In this document: piece after piece, positions 1 to 6,251 of the stretch
Layout of the letters: every line of letters starts with the position of its first letter
Position numbering within the stretch: the stretch's first letter is position 1
Assembly: GCA_900540095.1 (NCBI GenBank)
Contig: UQEO01000067.1
Location: 1 to 10,259 of the forward strand
Length of the DNA: 10,259 nucleotides
Reading direction: 5' to 3'
From: an uncultured Collinsella sp.
GTDB lineage: Bacteria > Actinomycetota > Coriobacteriia > Coriobacteriales > Coriobacteriaceae
Position numbers and translations under genes: made by a program
Notes under the pieces: generated by a model
Database searches by the model: none
Told to the model about the DNA's origin: nothing
The model's input: only the letters and a program-made list of their open reading frames with translations

Positions 1-1515
1 GTCGGTAAAGTAAGACTCTTTCCACTCGGCATCGGGAATACGGCCCGTGCCCTCGCTCGGCAGGTCGATGCCGCAGGTCTTGCCCAGGCCCCAGCGACGA
101 AAGACCTCCTGCAGGCCCTCGGGATGTTGCTCGTCATAAAAGAACGCCTTGCCCATGTCGTAGAACACGGGGTCGCAGGAATTGGCGATACCGGACTGCA
201 GCGTCATGACACCATGTCCGGATTGAAGCCAGCAACGCTTGCCCCACGACTTGCCCAGACCCGTCCAATAGCCGGTGCAGTTGGTTGTCTGCGTTGAAGT
301 GTAGGTTCCAAACTCAAGACCAGCCAGCGCCGAGAGCGGCTTAATGGTCGAAGCCGACATGTACTGGCCGCTAATGGCGCGGTTGAGCAGCGGATGCGAA
401 CCCTCGTCATCGTTGAGCTCGGTCCAAACATCGTTGGAGACGCCGCCGATAAACACCGAAGGATCGAACTTGGGCTCGCTGGCCATGCCCAGAATCTCGC
501 CGTTATTGGGGTCGAGGCACACCACAGCACCGTTGCCGGCGTCGCTGTGGCCTGTGGTCTTAGCGAGCTCAATGGCACTTGCAAGCGCCGTCTCGCAGGC
601 TTGCTGAATCTTGAGGTCAAGCGTGAGCTTGATGTCGGAGCCGGCCTTGGCGGGCACAGCGCCGGCCTGTCCGGTCACATTGCCCGAGGCATCGACCTTC
701 ACCGTCTGCTCGCCGCGAATACCCTGCAGCAAGTTCTCGTAGTAGCTCTCGACGCCCGCCTGCCCCACGATATCACCCGACTGGTACGTAATCTGACCGG
801 CGGCGCTATCGTTATCGCCCGAAGCCTTCTTGTTCTGCGCCTCGAGCTGCTCGGAGGTAATGGTGCCGGTATAGCCCAAAATGTGACAAGCCGTCTCGCC
901 GTACGGGTACTGGCGCTCGGTACGCTCGGCAATCTTCACGCCCGGGAACTCGCCGGCATGCTCCTTGATATAGGCAACCGTGGAGCGGCGCACGTCCGTC
1001 GCGATGGTATGCAGGCTCTGGGCGCCCTCGGAATTGTCCTGAATGTTGCGCAGAACCGCGACGTAGGGCATTCCGAGCACATTCGCGAGGTGATGCACCA
1101 GCACGGTGTCATCAGCCAGGTCGCGATAGGCGACGACGGCAAGTGAGGGACGGTTTTGCACAAGTGCCACGCCATTGCGATCAAGGATTCGCCCGCGCAC
1201 AGCCGGCGTGGTGACGGTACGCGTCTGGTTGCTCTTGGCCTGCTTGTCGTAGTAGTCCGACGAGACCATCTGCATGCCCCACAGCTTGACGGCGAGCGCG
1301 GCAAACATCGCGCCCACGCCGGCGGTGAGGATGGAGAAGCGACCCTTGAAGGCGGTCGCGGCGGTGTTGCCCTCGCCCTCGGTGGCGCGCGGGGCCGTTC
1401 CATGCTGCGTGTCGTAAGTAAAACGGGAATCGCCGCGACGCATGATGACCAGCGCGACCACAATGGCCACGACCAGCACGATACCGGCGATGATAACCGT
1501 CATCTGGGAAGACAT
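1..1515 (-). CDS. mrdA: Penicillin-binding protein 2 (elongasome transpeptidase), C-terminus cut by window edge
   Basis: This is a class B PBP that cross-links peptidoglycan on the outer face of the membrane during rod elongation, normally with RodA. The 505 visible codons run to the left edge without a stop. Visible: a hydrophobic helix at residues 6-24, a second at about 60-80, the dimerisation-domain motif RGRILDRNG at 107-115, and a transpeptidase domain from about 327. The active site is S389-T-I-K392, followed by a second motif S446-C-D448, the SxD form usual in PBP2 and not SxN. The KTG motif must lie beyond the window. The ATG at 1515 is chosen because AGGGGAGG sits 7 bases upstream and overlaps the mreD stop. 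PBP2 is favoured over PBP3/FtsI by the position after mreBCD and the SxD motif. Oddities: the extra first helix, and MSASTIK where relatives usually have PPGSTxK. Confidence 0.93.
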   Translation of the reverse strand, partial: MSSQMTVIIAGIVLVVAIVVALVIMRRGDSRFTYDTQHGTAPRATEGEGNTAATAFKGRFSILTAGVGAMFAALAVKLWGMQMVSSDYYDKQAKSNQTRTVTTPAVRGRILDRNGVALVQNRPSLAVVAYRDLADDTVLVHHLANVLGMPYVAVLRNIQDNSEGAQSLHTIATDVRRSTVAYIKEHAGEFPGVKIAERTERQYPYGETACHILGYTGTITSEQLEAQNKKASGDNDSAAGQITYQSGDIVGQAGVESYYENLLQGIRGEQTVKVDASGNVTGQAGAVPAKAGSDIKLTLDLKIQQACETALASAIELAKTTGHSDAGNGAVVCLDPNNGEILGMASEPKFDPSVFIGGVSNDVWTELNDDEGSHPLLNRAISGQYMSASTIKPLSALAGLEFGTYTSTQTTNCTGYWTGLGKSWGKRCWLQSGHGVMTLQSGIANSCDPVFYDMGKAFFYDEQHPEGLQEVFRRWGLGKTCGIDLPSEGTGRIPDAEWKESYFTD

Positions 1516-1522
1516 CTACGGG

Positions 1523-1530
1523 CCTCCCCT
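1523..1530 (-). promoter_or_regulatory. mrdA ribosome binding site, overlapping the mreD stop
   Basis: AGGGGAGG on the minus strand lies 7 bases before the ATG at 1515. Its first bases are shared with the TAG stop of mreD (1531-1529), giving TAGGGGAGG. This fixes the mrdA start and suggests translational coupling with mreD. Confidence 0.75.
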
Positions 1531-2095
1531 ATTTGAGTTTGCGGGTCTTGGGCTTGAAGCGCATACCCGTCTGATGACCACCGCGTGCGGAGAATCCGTA
1601 ACCGGACTGCGGCACGACACCGGACATCAAAAACGGAATGGCAACCAAACCCGTCAGGATCGAAGACGGCAGGGCGTGTCCAAAAACAGCCACCACAAAG
1701 CTCGTCTCCAGACCCATAAACAGCAAGATGATGCTGTAGACCACATTGATGGCAAGCGCGAAGGCGCCCACGGTAATACCGCGCGCGCTCGGGGAGCCGC
1801 TCGTCTGACCGGCCGCGCTGTGCACCAGGGCAAAACTGCCCACCGTCAGCAGCAGTGACATAACGCCCACCGGCACGGCAGCGGAAAGATCATAGAACAG
1901 GCCGCTGCAAAAACCGCAGACGACAGCCCGCGTGGGATCGCCCGAGAACACGCTCAGGCACACCAGGATAATCATAAAGTTGACGCGACCGCCCGCAATG
2001 GAGATCTGCGGCGCCAGACCTGCCTGCAGCAGCACGCACACAATGGCGGCGATTACAAACGTGCGGGAGCTCGTCCCCTGCTCGTGTAGATCCAT
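1529..2095 (-). CDS. mreD: Rod-shape-determining protein MreD
   Basis: MreD is an integral membrane protein of the elongasome that works with MreC and MreB in positioning the wall-synthesis enzymes. The 188-residue product has the usual family length and is almost wholly hydrophobic, with about five helices near residues 13-29, 40-67, 75-94, 106-127 and 132-156. The GFCSGLFYDL stretch near 61-70 resembles the conserved loop of the family. The C-terminus is basic and ends in RFKPKTRKLK, so is probably cytoplasmic. The ATG at 2095 is chosen because AGGGGG stands 7 bases before it; an ATG at 2101 is in frame but only 1 base from that site. MreD is poorly conserved, so the call rests on topology together with its place between mreC and mrdA. 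Confidence 0.9.
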   Translation of the reverse strand: MDLHEQGTSSRTFVIAAIVCVLLQAGLAPQISIAGGRVNFMIILVCLSVFSGDPTRAVVCGFCSGLFYDLSAAVPVGVMSLLLTVGSFALVHSAAGQTSGSPSARGITVGAFALAINVVYSIILLFMGLETSFVVAVFGHALPSSILTGLVAIPFLMSGVVPQSGYGFSARGGHQTGMRFKPKTRKLK

Positions 2096-2102
2096 GGACA
2101 TG

Positions 2103-2108
2103 CCCCCT
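2103..2108 (-). promoter_or_regulatory. mreD ribosome binding site, overlapping the mreC stop
   Basis: AGGGGG overlaps the mreC stop TAG (2109-2107), reading TAGGGGG. The spacing is 7 bases to the ATG at 2095 but only 1 base to the ATG at 2101, which favours the shorter protein and suggests coupled translation from mreC. Confidence 0.6.
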
Positions 2109-3105
2109 ATTCGCTCGAGCCGGAATCGGTCGTCTCGGACGTGTCGGAACTGTCATCCGAGCTCTCGTCCTTCGTCTTGGTCGCAGCATCGCGCGACGTT
2201 CCCTGCGGCGTGCTGTTGGCCGTGCTCACATCCTCGTCCGAGGCCGACTGCTCGTCGGTCAGCGAGGTAATGACCAGCACTTCCTCGTTGTTCTCGGCCG
2301 TGGTCTGGGCACGTACGACGATGGTGTAATACACATCGTTGGCCGACTTCTCCACCGAGGAAACGGTGCCGAGCGGCAGGCCCTTGGGGAACACGCCACC
2401 GATGCCCGAGGTCACGATGATGTCGCCAACCTTAACGTCCGAGTCGACGCTCACGTACTCAAGACGCAGCGTACCGTCAGCCTGACCCTGCAGCATGCCC
2501 TGGGCGCGCGTGTCCTGCACCATAGCCGACACGCCCGAGTTCTCGTCGCCAATCAGGCGCACGGTAGAGGTCTTGGCCGATACCTCGATAATCTGGCCGA
2601 TAACACCGGCAGAGCTCGTCACGGGCATGTTGATGGTAAGGCCGTCGGCAGAGCCCTTGTCGATGGTAACGGTCGAGGTCCAGGCATCGCCGGAAGCACC
2701 AACGATACGAGCTGCGGTCGATTTGAGGTTATAGGTCGACTGCAGGCCGACCAGCCCCTCCAGACGCTCGGCGGTCTTTTGAGCCTCGGAGAGCTCAGCA
2801 ACTTTAGAGGTCAGTTCCTCGTTTTGCTTCTTGAGGTCGTCGAGCGACTCCTGCGAAGCCGTGAGGTTGGAGAACACGTTGCCGATCGCGTTGAAGGGAG
2901 CCGCCACGGCCGAGCCCAAAAAGCGCACCGGCGAGGTAATCGTCGTCATGCCCGAGCGTACGGCAAGAATCGGCCCGGCCTCGCCCTCACGGATATAAAA
3001 CGTGAGCAGCAACACCGAAATGAGGCTGAAAACAATCAACGGGCGCATACCCGTTGATTGTCGCTTGGTATTCAGATTTGGAGAGAAACCCGAAGATCGT
3101 GCCAA
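2107..3105 (-). CDS. mreC: Rod-shape-determining protein MreC
   Basis: MreC is a bitopic scaffold that links cytoplasmic MreB to the outside elongation enzymes and is known in other bacteria to bind and activate PBP2. The 332 residues show a short basic cytoplasmic N-terminus, one membrane helix at 21-38, a coiled coil at about 80-118 (LDDLKKQNEELTSKVAEL), then a beta-rich outside domain with the family-like segments GDIIVTSGIGGVFPKGLPLG and VVRAQTTAENNEEVLVI. The last 50 residues (283-332) form a Ser/Thr/Asp/Glu-rich tail outside the core fold. The start is TTG at 3105, with AGGTGG 7 bases upstream. The next in-frame ATG, residue 20, sits in the loop of a perfect inverted repeat. It lies 21 bases behind mreB, and its stop overlaps the mreD ribosome binding site. 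Confidence 0.93.
   Translation of the reverse strand: MARSSGFSPNLNTKRQSTGMRPLIVFSLISVLLLTFYIREGEAGPILAVRSGMTTITSPVRFLGSAVAAPFNAIGNVFSNLTASQESLDDLKKQNEELTSKVAELSEAQKTAERLEGLVGLQSTYNLKSTAARIVGASGDAWTSTVTIDKGSADGLTINMPVTSSAGVIGQIIEVSAKTSTVRLIGDENSGVSAMVQDTRAQGMLQGQADGTLRLEYVSVDSDVKVGDIIVTSGIGGVFPKGLPLGTVSSVEKSANDVYYTIVVRAQTTAENNEEVLVITSLTDEQSASDEDVSTANSTPQGTSRDAATKTKDESSDDSSDTSETTDSGSSE
2110..2259 (-). other. Acidic Ser/Thr-rich low-complexity tail of MreC
   Basis: This segment encodes residues 283-332 of MreC; 36 of the 50 residues are Ser, Thr, Asp or Glu. It follows the end of the conserved beta domain and is predicted to be disordered and extracytoplasmic. The frame is intact and the stop is followed at once by the mreD start region, so it does not look like a read-through artefact. 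Confidence 0.75.
3032..3061 (-). repeat. Perfect 12-bp inverted repeat with 6-base loop inside mreC
   Basis: The minus strand reads ACAATCAACGGG, loop TATGCG, CCCGTTGATTGT, with every arm position paired. It begins 44 bases after the mreC TTG start and encodes residues 15-25. The right arm runs on into TTTC, giving GATTGTTTTC, so in mRNA it looks like a hairpin with a short U-run. The loop holds the in-frame ATG of Met20. A regulatory role (attenuator, internal terminator or translational switch) is inference. Confidence 0.6.
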
Positions 3106-3112
3106 ATGGAAT

Positions 3113-3118
3113 CCACCT
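3113..3118 (-). promoter_or_regulatory. mreC ribosome binding site supporting a TTG start
   Basis: AGGTGG stands 7 bases before the TTG at 3105, within the 21-base gap after the mreB stop TAA (3129-3127). There is no comparable site before the ATG at 3048, so this site decides the start. Confidence 0.65.
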
Positions 3119-3126
3119 TTTGGAAA

Positions 3127-4170
3127 TTAAGCATTGGTTTGGACAAAGCCACCGTCAAAGGCGTTGGCCTCGAGCACGCGGGCGCAGCCATTTACGACGT
3201 TATCGAGCGCCGTGGGGCTGACGTTGACCGAAACGCCGGTCTCGTCGCGCAGGCGCACGTCGAGGCCGCGCAGCAGCGCACCGCCGCCGGTCAGCAGAAT
3301 GCCGTAGTACATAAGGTCCGAGGCAAGATCGGGCGGCGTGGCGTCCAGAGCGTCCTTAACGGCCTTGGCCATCTCGTCGAGCGGCTTATTAAGCGCGCGA
3401 CGAATCTCCTCGCTCTCGATACGCACGGTCTTGGGCAGGCCCGTGATAACATCGCGTCCGTTGACCTCGACGTCGAGCTCATCCTTGAGCGGCACGGCGG
3501 AGCCGACCTTAATCTTGATGTCCTCGGCCGTGCGCTCGCCGATAGCCAGGTTGTAGGCATCGCGAACATGGGTGAGGATAGCCTGGTCGAACTCGTCGCC
3601 GGCAATGCGGATGGACTGCGACACGACAATACCGCCCATAGCGATAACGGCGACCTCGGTGGTGCCGCCGCCGATATCGATGACCATGGAGCCCGTGGGC
3701 TCCTCGACGGGCAAGTCAGCGCCGATGGCAGCCGCCATGGGCTCCTCGATCAGATAGGCCTGGCGAGCGCCGGCCTGGATCGTGGCCTCGAAGACGGCGC
3801 GCTTCTCGACCGACGTGACGCCGGAGGGAACGCAGACGACGACGCGCGGACGCGGAGTCCACGGATAGCGCTTCTCGGAAGCCTTGTCGATAAAATAGCG
3901 AAGCATGGCCTCGGTGACATCGAAGTCGGCGATGACGCCGTCCTTAAGGGGACGAACGGCTACGATGTTGCCGGGCGTACGGCCGAGCATGCGCTTGGCC
4001 TCGATGCCGACTGCCAGGATGCGCTCGTCGTTCTTGTCGATAGCGACAACGGAAGGCTCGCGAATGACGATGCCCTTGCCGCGTACGGAGACGAGCGTAT
4101 TGGCGGTGCCGAGGTCGATGGCGAGATCGCCCGCATAGCTACCGAAGAACATATCCATCAAAGAAAACAA
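3127..4170 (-). CDS. mreB: Rod-shape-determining protein MreB (bacterial actin homologue)
   Basis: MreB polymerises with ATP into short membrane-bound filaments that move with and orient the elongasome. The 347-residue product has normal family length. Visible actin-fold motifs: phosphate-1 loop AIDLGTANT (17-25), RPLKDGVIADFD (73-84), VVCVPSGVTSVEKRA (111-125), LIEEPMAAAIGADLPV (140-155), phosphate-2 loop VIDIGGGTTEV (163-173) and adenosine motif TGGGALLRG (294-302). Residues 1-12 are hydrophobic and could form the membrane-binding helix of the family. The start is taken as TTG at 4170, with AGGAG 5 bases upstream; an ATG at 4158 is in frame but 17 bases from that site. It heads the mreB-mreC-mreD-mrdA cluster, after a hairpin and a possible promoter. 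Confidence 0.97.
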   Translation of the reverse strand: MFSLMDMFFGSYAGDLAIDLGTANTLVSVRGKGIVIREPSVVAIDKNDERILAVGIEAKRMLGRTPGNIVAVRPLKDGVIADFDVTEAMLRYFIDKASEKRYPWTPRPRVVVCVPSGVTSVEKRAVFEATIQAGARQAYLIEEPMAAAIGADLPVEEPTGSMVIDIGGGTTEVAVIAMGGIVVSQSIRIAGDEFDQAILTHVRDAYNLAIGERTAEDIKIKVGSAVPLKDELDVEVNGRDVITGLPKTVRIESEEIRRALNKPLDEMAKAVKDALDATPPDLASDLMYYGILLTGGGALLRGLDVRLRDETGVSVNVSPTALDNVVNGCARVLEANAFDGGFVQTNA

Positions 4171-4175
4171 CGCAA

Positions 4176-4180
4176 CTCCT
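4176..4180 (-). promoter_or_regulatory. mreB ribosome binding site supporting a TTG start
   Basis: AGGAG lies 5 bases before the TTG at 4170 and 17 bases before the in-frame ATG at 4158. The TTG therefore has the better spacing, adding four residues (Met-Phe-Ser-Leu) to the protein. Confidence 0.55.
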
Positions 4181-4215
4181 GATGTGTTGGATGATTGCTG
4201 GAAAACTACTAGCCC

Positions 4216-4221
4216 ATCATA
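4216..4221 (-). promoter_or_regulatory. Possible -10 element of an mreB promoter
   Basis: TATGAT on the minus strand matches five of six bases of TATAAT and would start a transcript near 4209, about 39 bases before the mreB TTG. No good -35 hexamer stands 16-18 bases upstream, where the preceding hairpin lies. The evidence is the -10 match and the position only. Confidence 0.3.
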
Positions 4222-4230
4222 CTAGCGCAA

Positions 4231-4263
4231 GCCCGGCACCTCACTTGCGGTGAAGCGCCGGGC
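4231..4263 (-). terminator. 14-bp hairpin after the TPR gene, probable terminator
   Basis: The minus-strand RNA can form GCCCGGCGCTTCAC, loop CGCAA, GTGAGGTGCCGGGC: 14 unbroken pairs including two G-U pairs. In RNA from the other strand those two positions become A-C mismatches, which points to a role in the minus-strand transcript. It starts 22 bases after the TPR stop. Only two U residues follow the stem, so it is not a classical intrinsic terminator, though U-poor forms are described in actinobacteria. Confidence 0.55.
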
Positions 4264-4285
4264 AGAACCAAATCCCATAAGGTCA

Positions 4286-5590
4286 CTACTGGTTGTCAGC
4301 GGCCGAGAAATCGATATCGAAGGAGGAAACGGCCCAACCGATATGGTTGTCGGAGCGCACGAATTTAACGGTGTACTCCTGCTCGCCGCCCTTGGACAGC
4401 GAAGCCTTCACCTTGGCGGTGGTCTCGGTCATGGACTGATCCATACCTTCGATCGAGACGGTGGCGCCCTGCGGGATCGAGGAGATGATCATCGCCTTGG
4501 CGTCCTCGGACAGGCTCGAGGCCAGGCAGGACTCGGCCTTGGCGGTATCGCCGTCACCGGCAGCCTGGAACAGGTCGGTAACCACAGATTCCTGAGACGG
4601 GAAGCCAAAGCCGCGCGTGTAGGCAAAGCCCAGACCGCCCGCGGCAATCAAAATGAGCAGAAGCAGCACGATGAAGACTTTGAGACCCGTGTGGCGATGG
4701 CGACGACGGACCTTGGCCTGCTTACGATCCTGACGGTCCTGCTGGACCATCTCGGACTCGGACAGCGTAAAGAAGCCGGTGTCCGAGGGATCGGGCATAA
4801 ACTGACCGGTCGCGCCCGTAGGATCGAGCGGATCGACGGCAGGAGCGTCCATCGCGGGCGCCGGAGCCGTGGCCATAGCCGTCTGGGCAGACAGCGCGGC
4901 AAGCGAATCGTGCACGCGGGCAAGCTCATCGGCCTGCTCGGAGGTGAGCTGGTAGATGCCATCGGCAGTAGCGGCGTTAAAGGCGTCGAGTGCGTCGGAG
5001 GGACGGCCGGCGGCAGAAAGTGCCTGACCCATGCCGGCGTTGAGCGCACGCGTGTCGTCGCGGGGGCCGGCAAAGTCGATAGCCGTTCGGTAGGTCTCCA
5101 CGGCATCCGCCGGACGGCCGAGCTTAATGAAGCAACGACCAAGCTCGCCGAGTGCGGCGGCAGGAGCCGGATTGGCGCCGTCGATGGCAGCCTGACGGAA
5201 GGCAGTACCCGCGTTGGCATAGTCGCCCGACTGGAACAGCGCGTTACCCAGGCCCAGATAGGCCTTGAACGGCGTGGCATAGGAAGCATCCTGCGTAGCA
5301 GCAGAGAACGCCTGAGCGGCCGTCGTGTAGTCGCCCACGGCGGCGAGTGCCTTGCCGCGGTTGGTGAGCAGCGCGCCGCGCTTGCCGTAGGTGCCGTCAT
5401 TGAGGGCAGCGGCGTAGGCCTCGGCGGCCTCGGCATACATGCCCAGGTGCATCAAGGCGTTGCCACGAAGGTGATCGGCCTCGCCCATAATCTCATCGGG
5501 AGTTTTTGCCGCCCCAAGCATCTGGGCTGCAGCGGAAAAATCACCCGCGCGGTAAGCGGCGCGGCCCTGTTGGATCAGCTGGCTATTCAA
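4286..5590 (-). CDS. TPR-repeat membrane protein with extracytoplasmic C-terminal domain
   Basis: I do not recognise a named gene. Residues 1 to about 235 contain about six tetratricopeptide-like units, each with a G-x-x-x-x-A-x-x-x-[FY] core, such as GDYTTAAQAFSAA, GDYANAGTAFRQAA and GRPADAVETYRTA; TPRs bind other proteins. An acidic linker (about 250-285) and a basic stretch KVRRRHRHTG follow, then one membrane helix at about 304-327. The last 105 or so residues, beginning near SVVTDLFQAAGDGDTAKAES, resemble small NTF2-like domains such as DUF4878 and should face outside. This fold call is inference. The start is TTG at 5590 with AAAGGGG 6 bases upstream; no ATG occurs before residue 24. 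It follows the cyclophilin by 11 bases, so is probably co-transcribed and coupled with it. Confidence 0.85.
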   Translation of the reverse strand: MNSQLIQQGRAAYRAGDFSAAAQMLGAAKTPDEIMGEADHLRGNALMHLGMYAEAAEAYAAALNDGTYGKRGALLTNRGKALAAVGDYTTAAQAFSAATQDASYATPFKAYLGLGNALFQSGDYANAGTAFRQAAIDGANPAPAAALGELGRCFIKLGRPADAVETYRTAIDFAGPRDDTRALNAGMGQALSAAGRPSDALDAFNAATADGIYQLTSEQADELARVHDSLAALSAQTAMATAPAPAMDAPAVDPLDPTGATGQFMPDPSDTGFFTLSESEMVQQDRQDRKQAKVRRRHRHTGLKVFIVLLLLILIAAGGLGFAYTRGFGFPSQESVVTDLFQAAGDGDTAKAESCLASSLSEDAKAMIISSIPQGATVSIEGMDQSMTETTAKVKASLSKGGEQEYTVKFVRSDNHIGWAVSSFDIDFSAADNQ

Positions 5591-5596
5591 GGAAGT

Positions 5597-5603
5597 CCCC
5601 TTT
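5597..5603 (-). promoter_or_regulatory. Ribosome binding site of the TPR gene, overlapping the cyclophilin stop
   Basis: AAAGGGG lies 6 bases before the TTG at 5590 and shares bases with the cyclophilin stop (TAAAGGGG). It supports the TTG start and translational coupling of the pair. Confidence 0.65.
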
Positions 5604-6144
5604 ACTCGTGAACGATCTCGACATGGACGATCTCGTCGCCGGCACGCAGCTGCGAAATCACATCGAGACCCTCGACCGTGGTACCAAAGACGGTGTAACC
5701 GGAATCGAGGTTATGCTGGGCACCCAGGCAGAAGTAGAACTGCGAACCCGCGGAATCGGGGTCCATGGAGCGTGCCATGGCAAGGGCACCATCGACATGG
5801 CTGTTGCGCGGATTGGTGGCAAACTCGCCCTTGATGCAGTAGCCGGGACCACCGGTACCGGGCATGCCGTCGGGGCCCTCAAGACCGGCAGCGACGTCGG
5901 CGCCGGACATATCGCGGGTATTGGGGTCGCCGCCCTGAATGACAAAGCCGGGCACATAGCGATGGAACTTAAGGCCATCATAGAAACCCATCGTGGAAAG
6001 CTCGCAGAAGTTCGCGACATGAATGGGAGCGCCCTCGCCGTCAAACTTGACCTTGATGGTACCCTTCGACGTCTCGATAACGGCGCACTCGTCGCCGGCA
6101 AGCTGATACTCGGGCGTGTAGAGCTCTTTCTTAAAACCAAACAT
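5602..6144 (-). CDS. Cyclophilin-type peptidyl-prolyl cis-trans isomerase
   Basis: This enzyme catalyses cis-trans isomerisation of peptide bonds before proline, assisting protein folding. The 180 residues cover one cyclophilin domain. The signature FHRYVPGFVIQGGDP (60-74) supplies the catalytic Arg62 plus Phe67 and Gln70; ALAMARS (120-126), GSQFYFCLG (133-141) and LDSGYTVFG (146-154) complete the active site. The position of human cyclophilin A Trp121 appears to be Asn145, and many bacterial members lack this Trp. There is no signal peptide or membrane helix, so it should be cytoplasmic. The ATG at 6144 has an AAGGAA-type binding site upstream. A promoter-like sequence lies about 33 bases further up, and the gene is followed closely by the TPR gene. 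Confidence 0.95.
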   Translation of the reverse strand: MFGFKKELYTPEYQLAGDECAVIETSKGTIKVKFDGEGAPIHVANFCELSTMGFYDGLKFHRYVPGFVIQGGDPNTRDMSGADVAAGLEGPDGMPGTGGPGYCIKGEFATNPRNSHVDGALAMARSMDPDSAGSQFYFCLGAQHNLDSGYTVFGTTVEGLDVISQLRAGDEIVHVEIVHE

Positions 6145-6183
6145 GTGGTTCCTTCCTCGTGCGTTTAAAGCATATTTGTACGA

Positions 6184-6213
6184 ATTGTAGCAATAAGCAT
6201 GCGCTTACATCAA
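6184..6213 (-). promoter_or_regulatory. Promoter-like sequence for the cyclophilin/TPR pair
   Basis: The minus strand has TTGATG (6213-6208), an 18-base spacer, then TACAAT (6189-6184), matching four and five of six bases of the sigma-70-type consensus. Transcription would start near 6177, leaving a leader of about 33 bases before the ATG at 6144. It is the best promoter match in the window. Confidence 0.5.
6194..6207 (-). promoter_or_regulatory. Inverted repeat in the promoter spacer, possible operator
   Basis: TAAGC-N4-GCTTA fills most of the spacer between the -35 and -10 elements above. Such placement suits a dimeric repressor, but the half-sites are only 5 bases and could be chance. No regulator gene is nearby. 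Confidence 0.25.
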
Positions 6214-6251
6214 TTGCGCACGTAGGTTATGCCGACTATGGCGAACTAATT

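Noticed and set aside
394..1146. Plus-strand open frame of 250 codons opposite mrdA
   Set aside because: It is antisense to a continuous PBP2 reading frame with catalytic motifs; the product has no recognisable domain.
3687..3702. 7-bp inverted repeat GGAGCCC-GT-GGGCTCC in mreB
   Set aside because: The 2-base loop makes it a poor RNA hairpin, and codon bias for Glu-Pro-Thr-Gly-Ser explains it.
3058..4182. Plus-strand open frame of 374 codons opposite mreB
   Set aside because: It is the antisense of an unmistakable MreB with all its nucleotide-binding motifs, and its own product resembles no family I know.
4250..5611. Plus-strand open frame of 453 codons opposite the TPR gene, longer than the gene itself
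   Set aside because: Its product is a low-information Gly/Arg/His-rich sequence with no domain. The minus strand has clear TPR repeats, a membrane helix and a ribosome site. GC-rich third positions produce such antisense frames.
5506..6168. Plus-strand open frame of 220 codons opposite the cyclophilin
   Set aside because: It is a shadow of a well-supported cyclophilin and has no plausible start context or domain.
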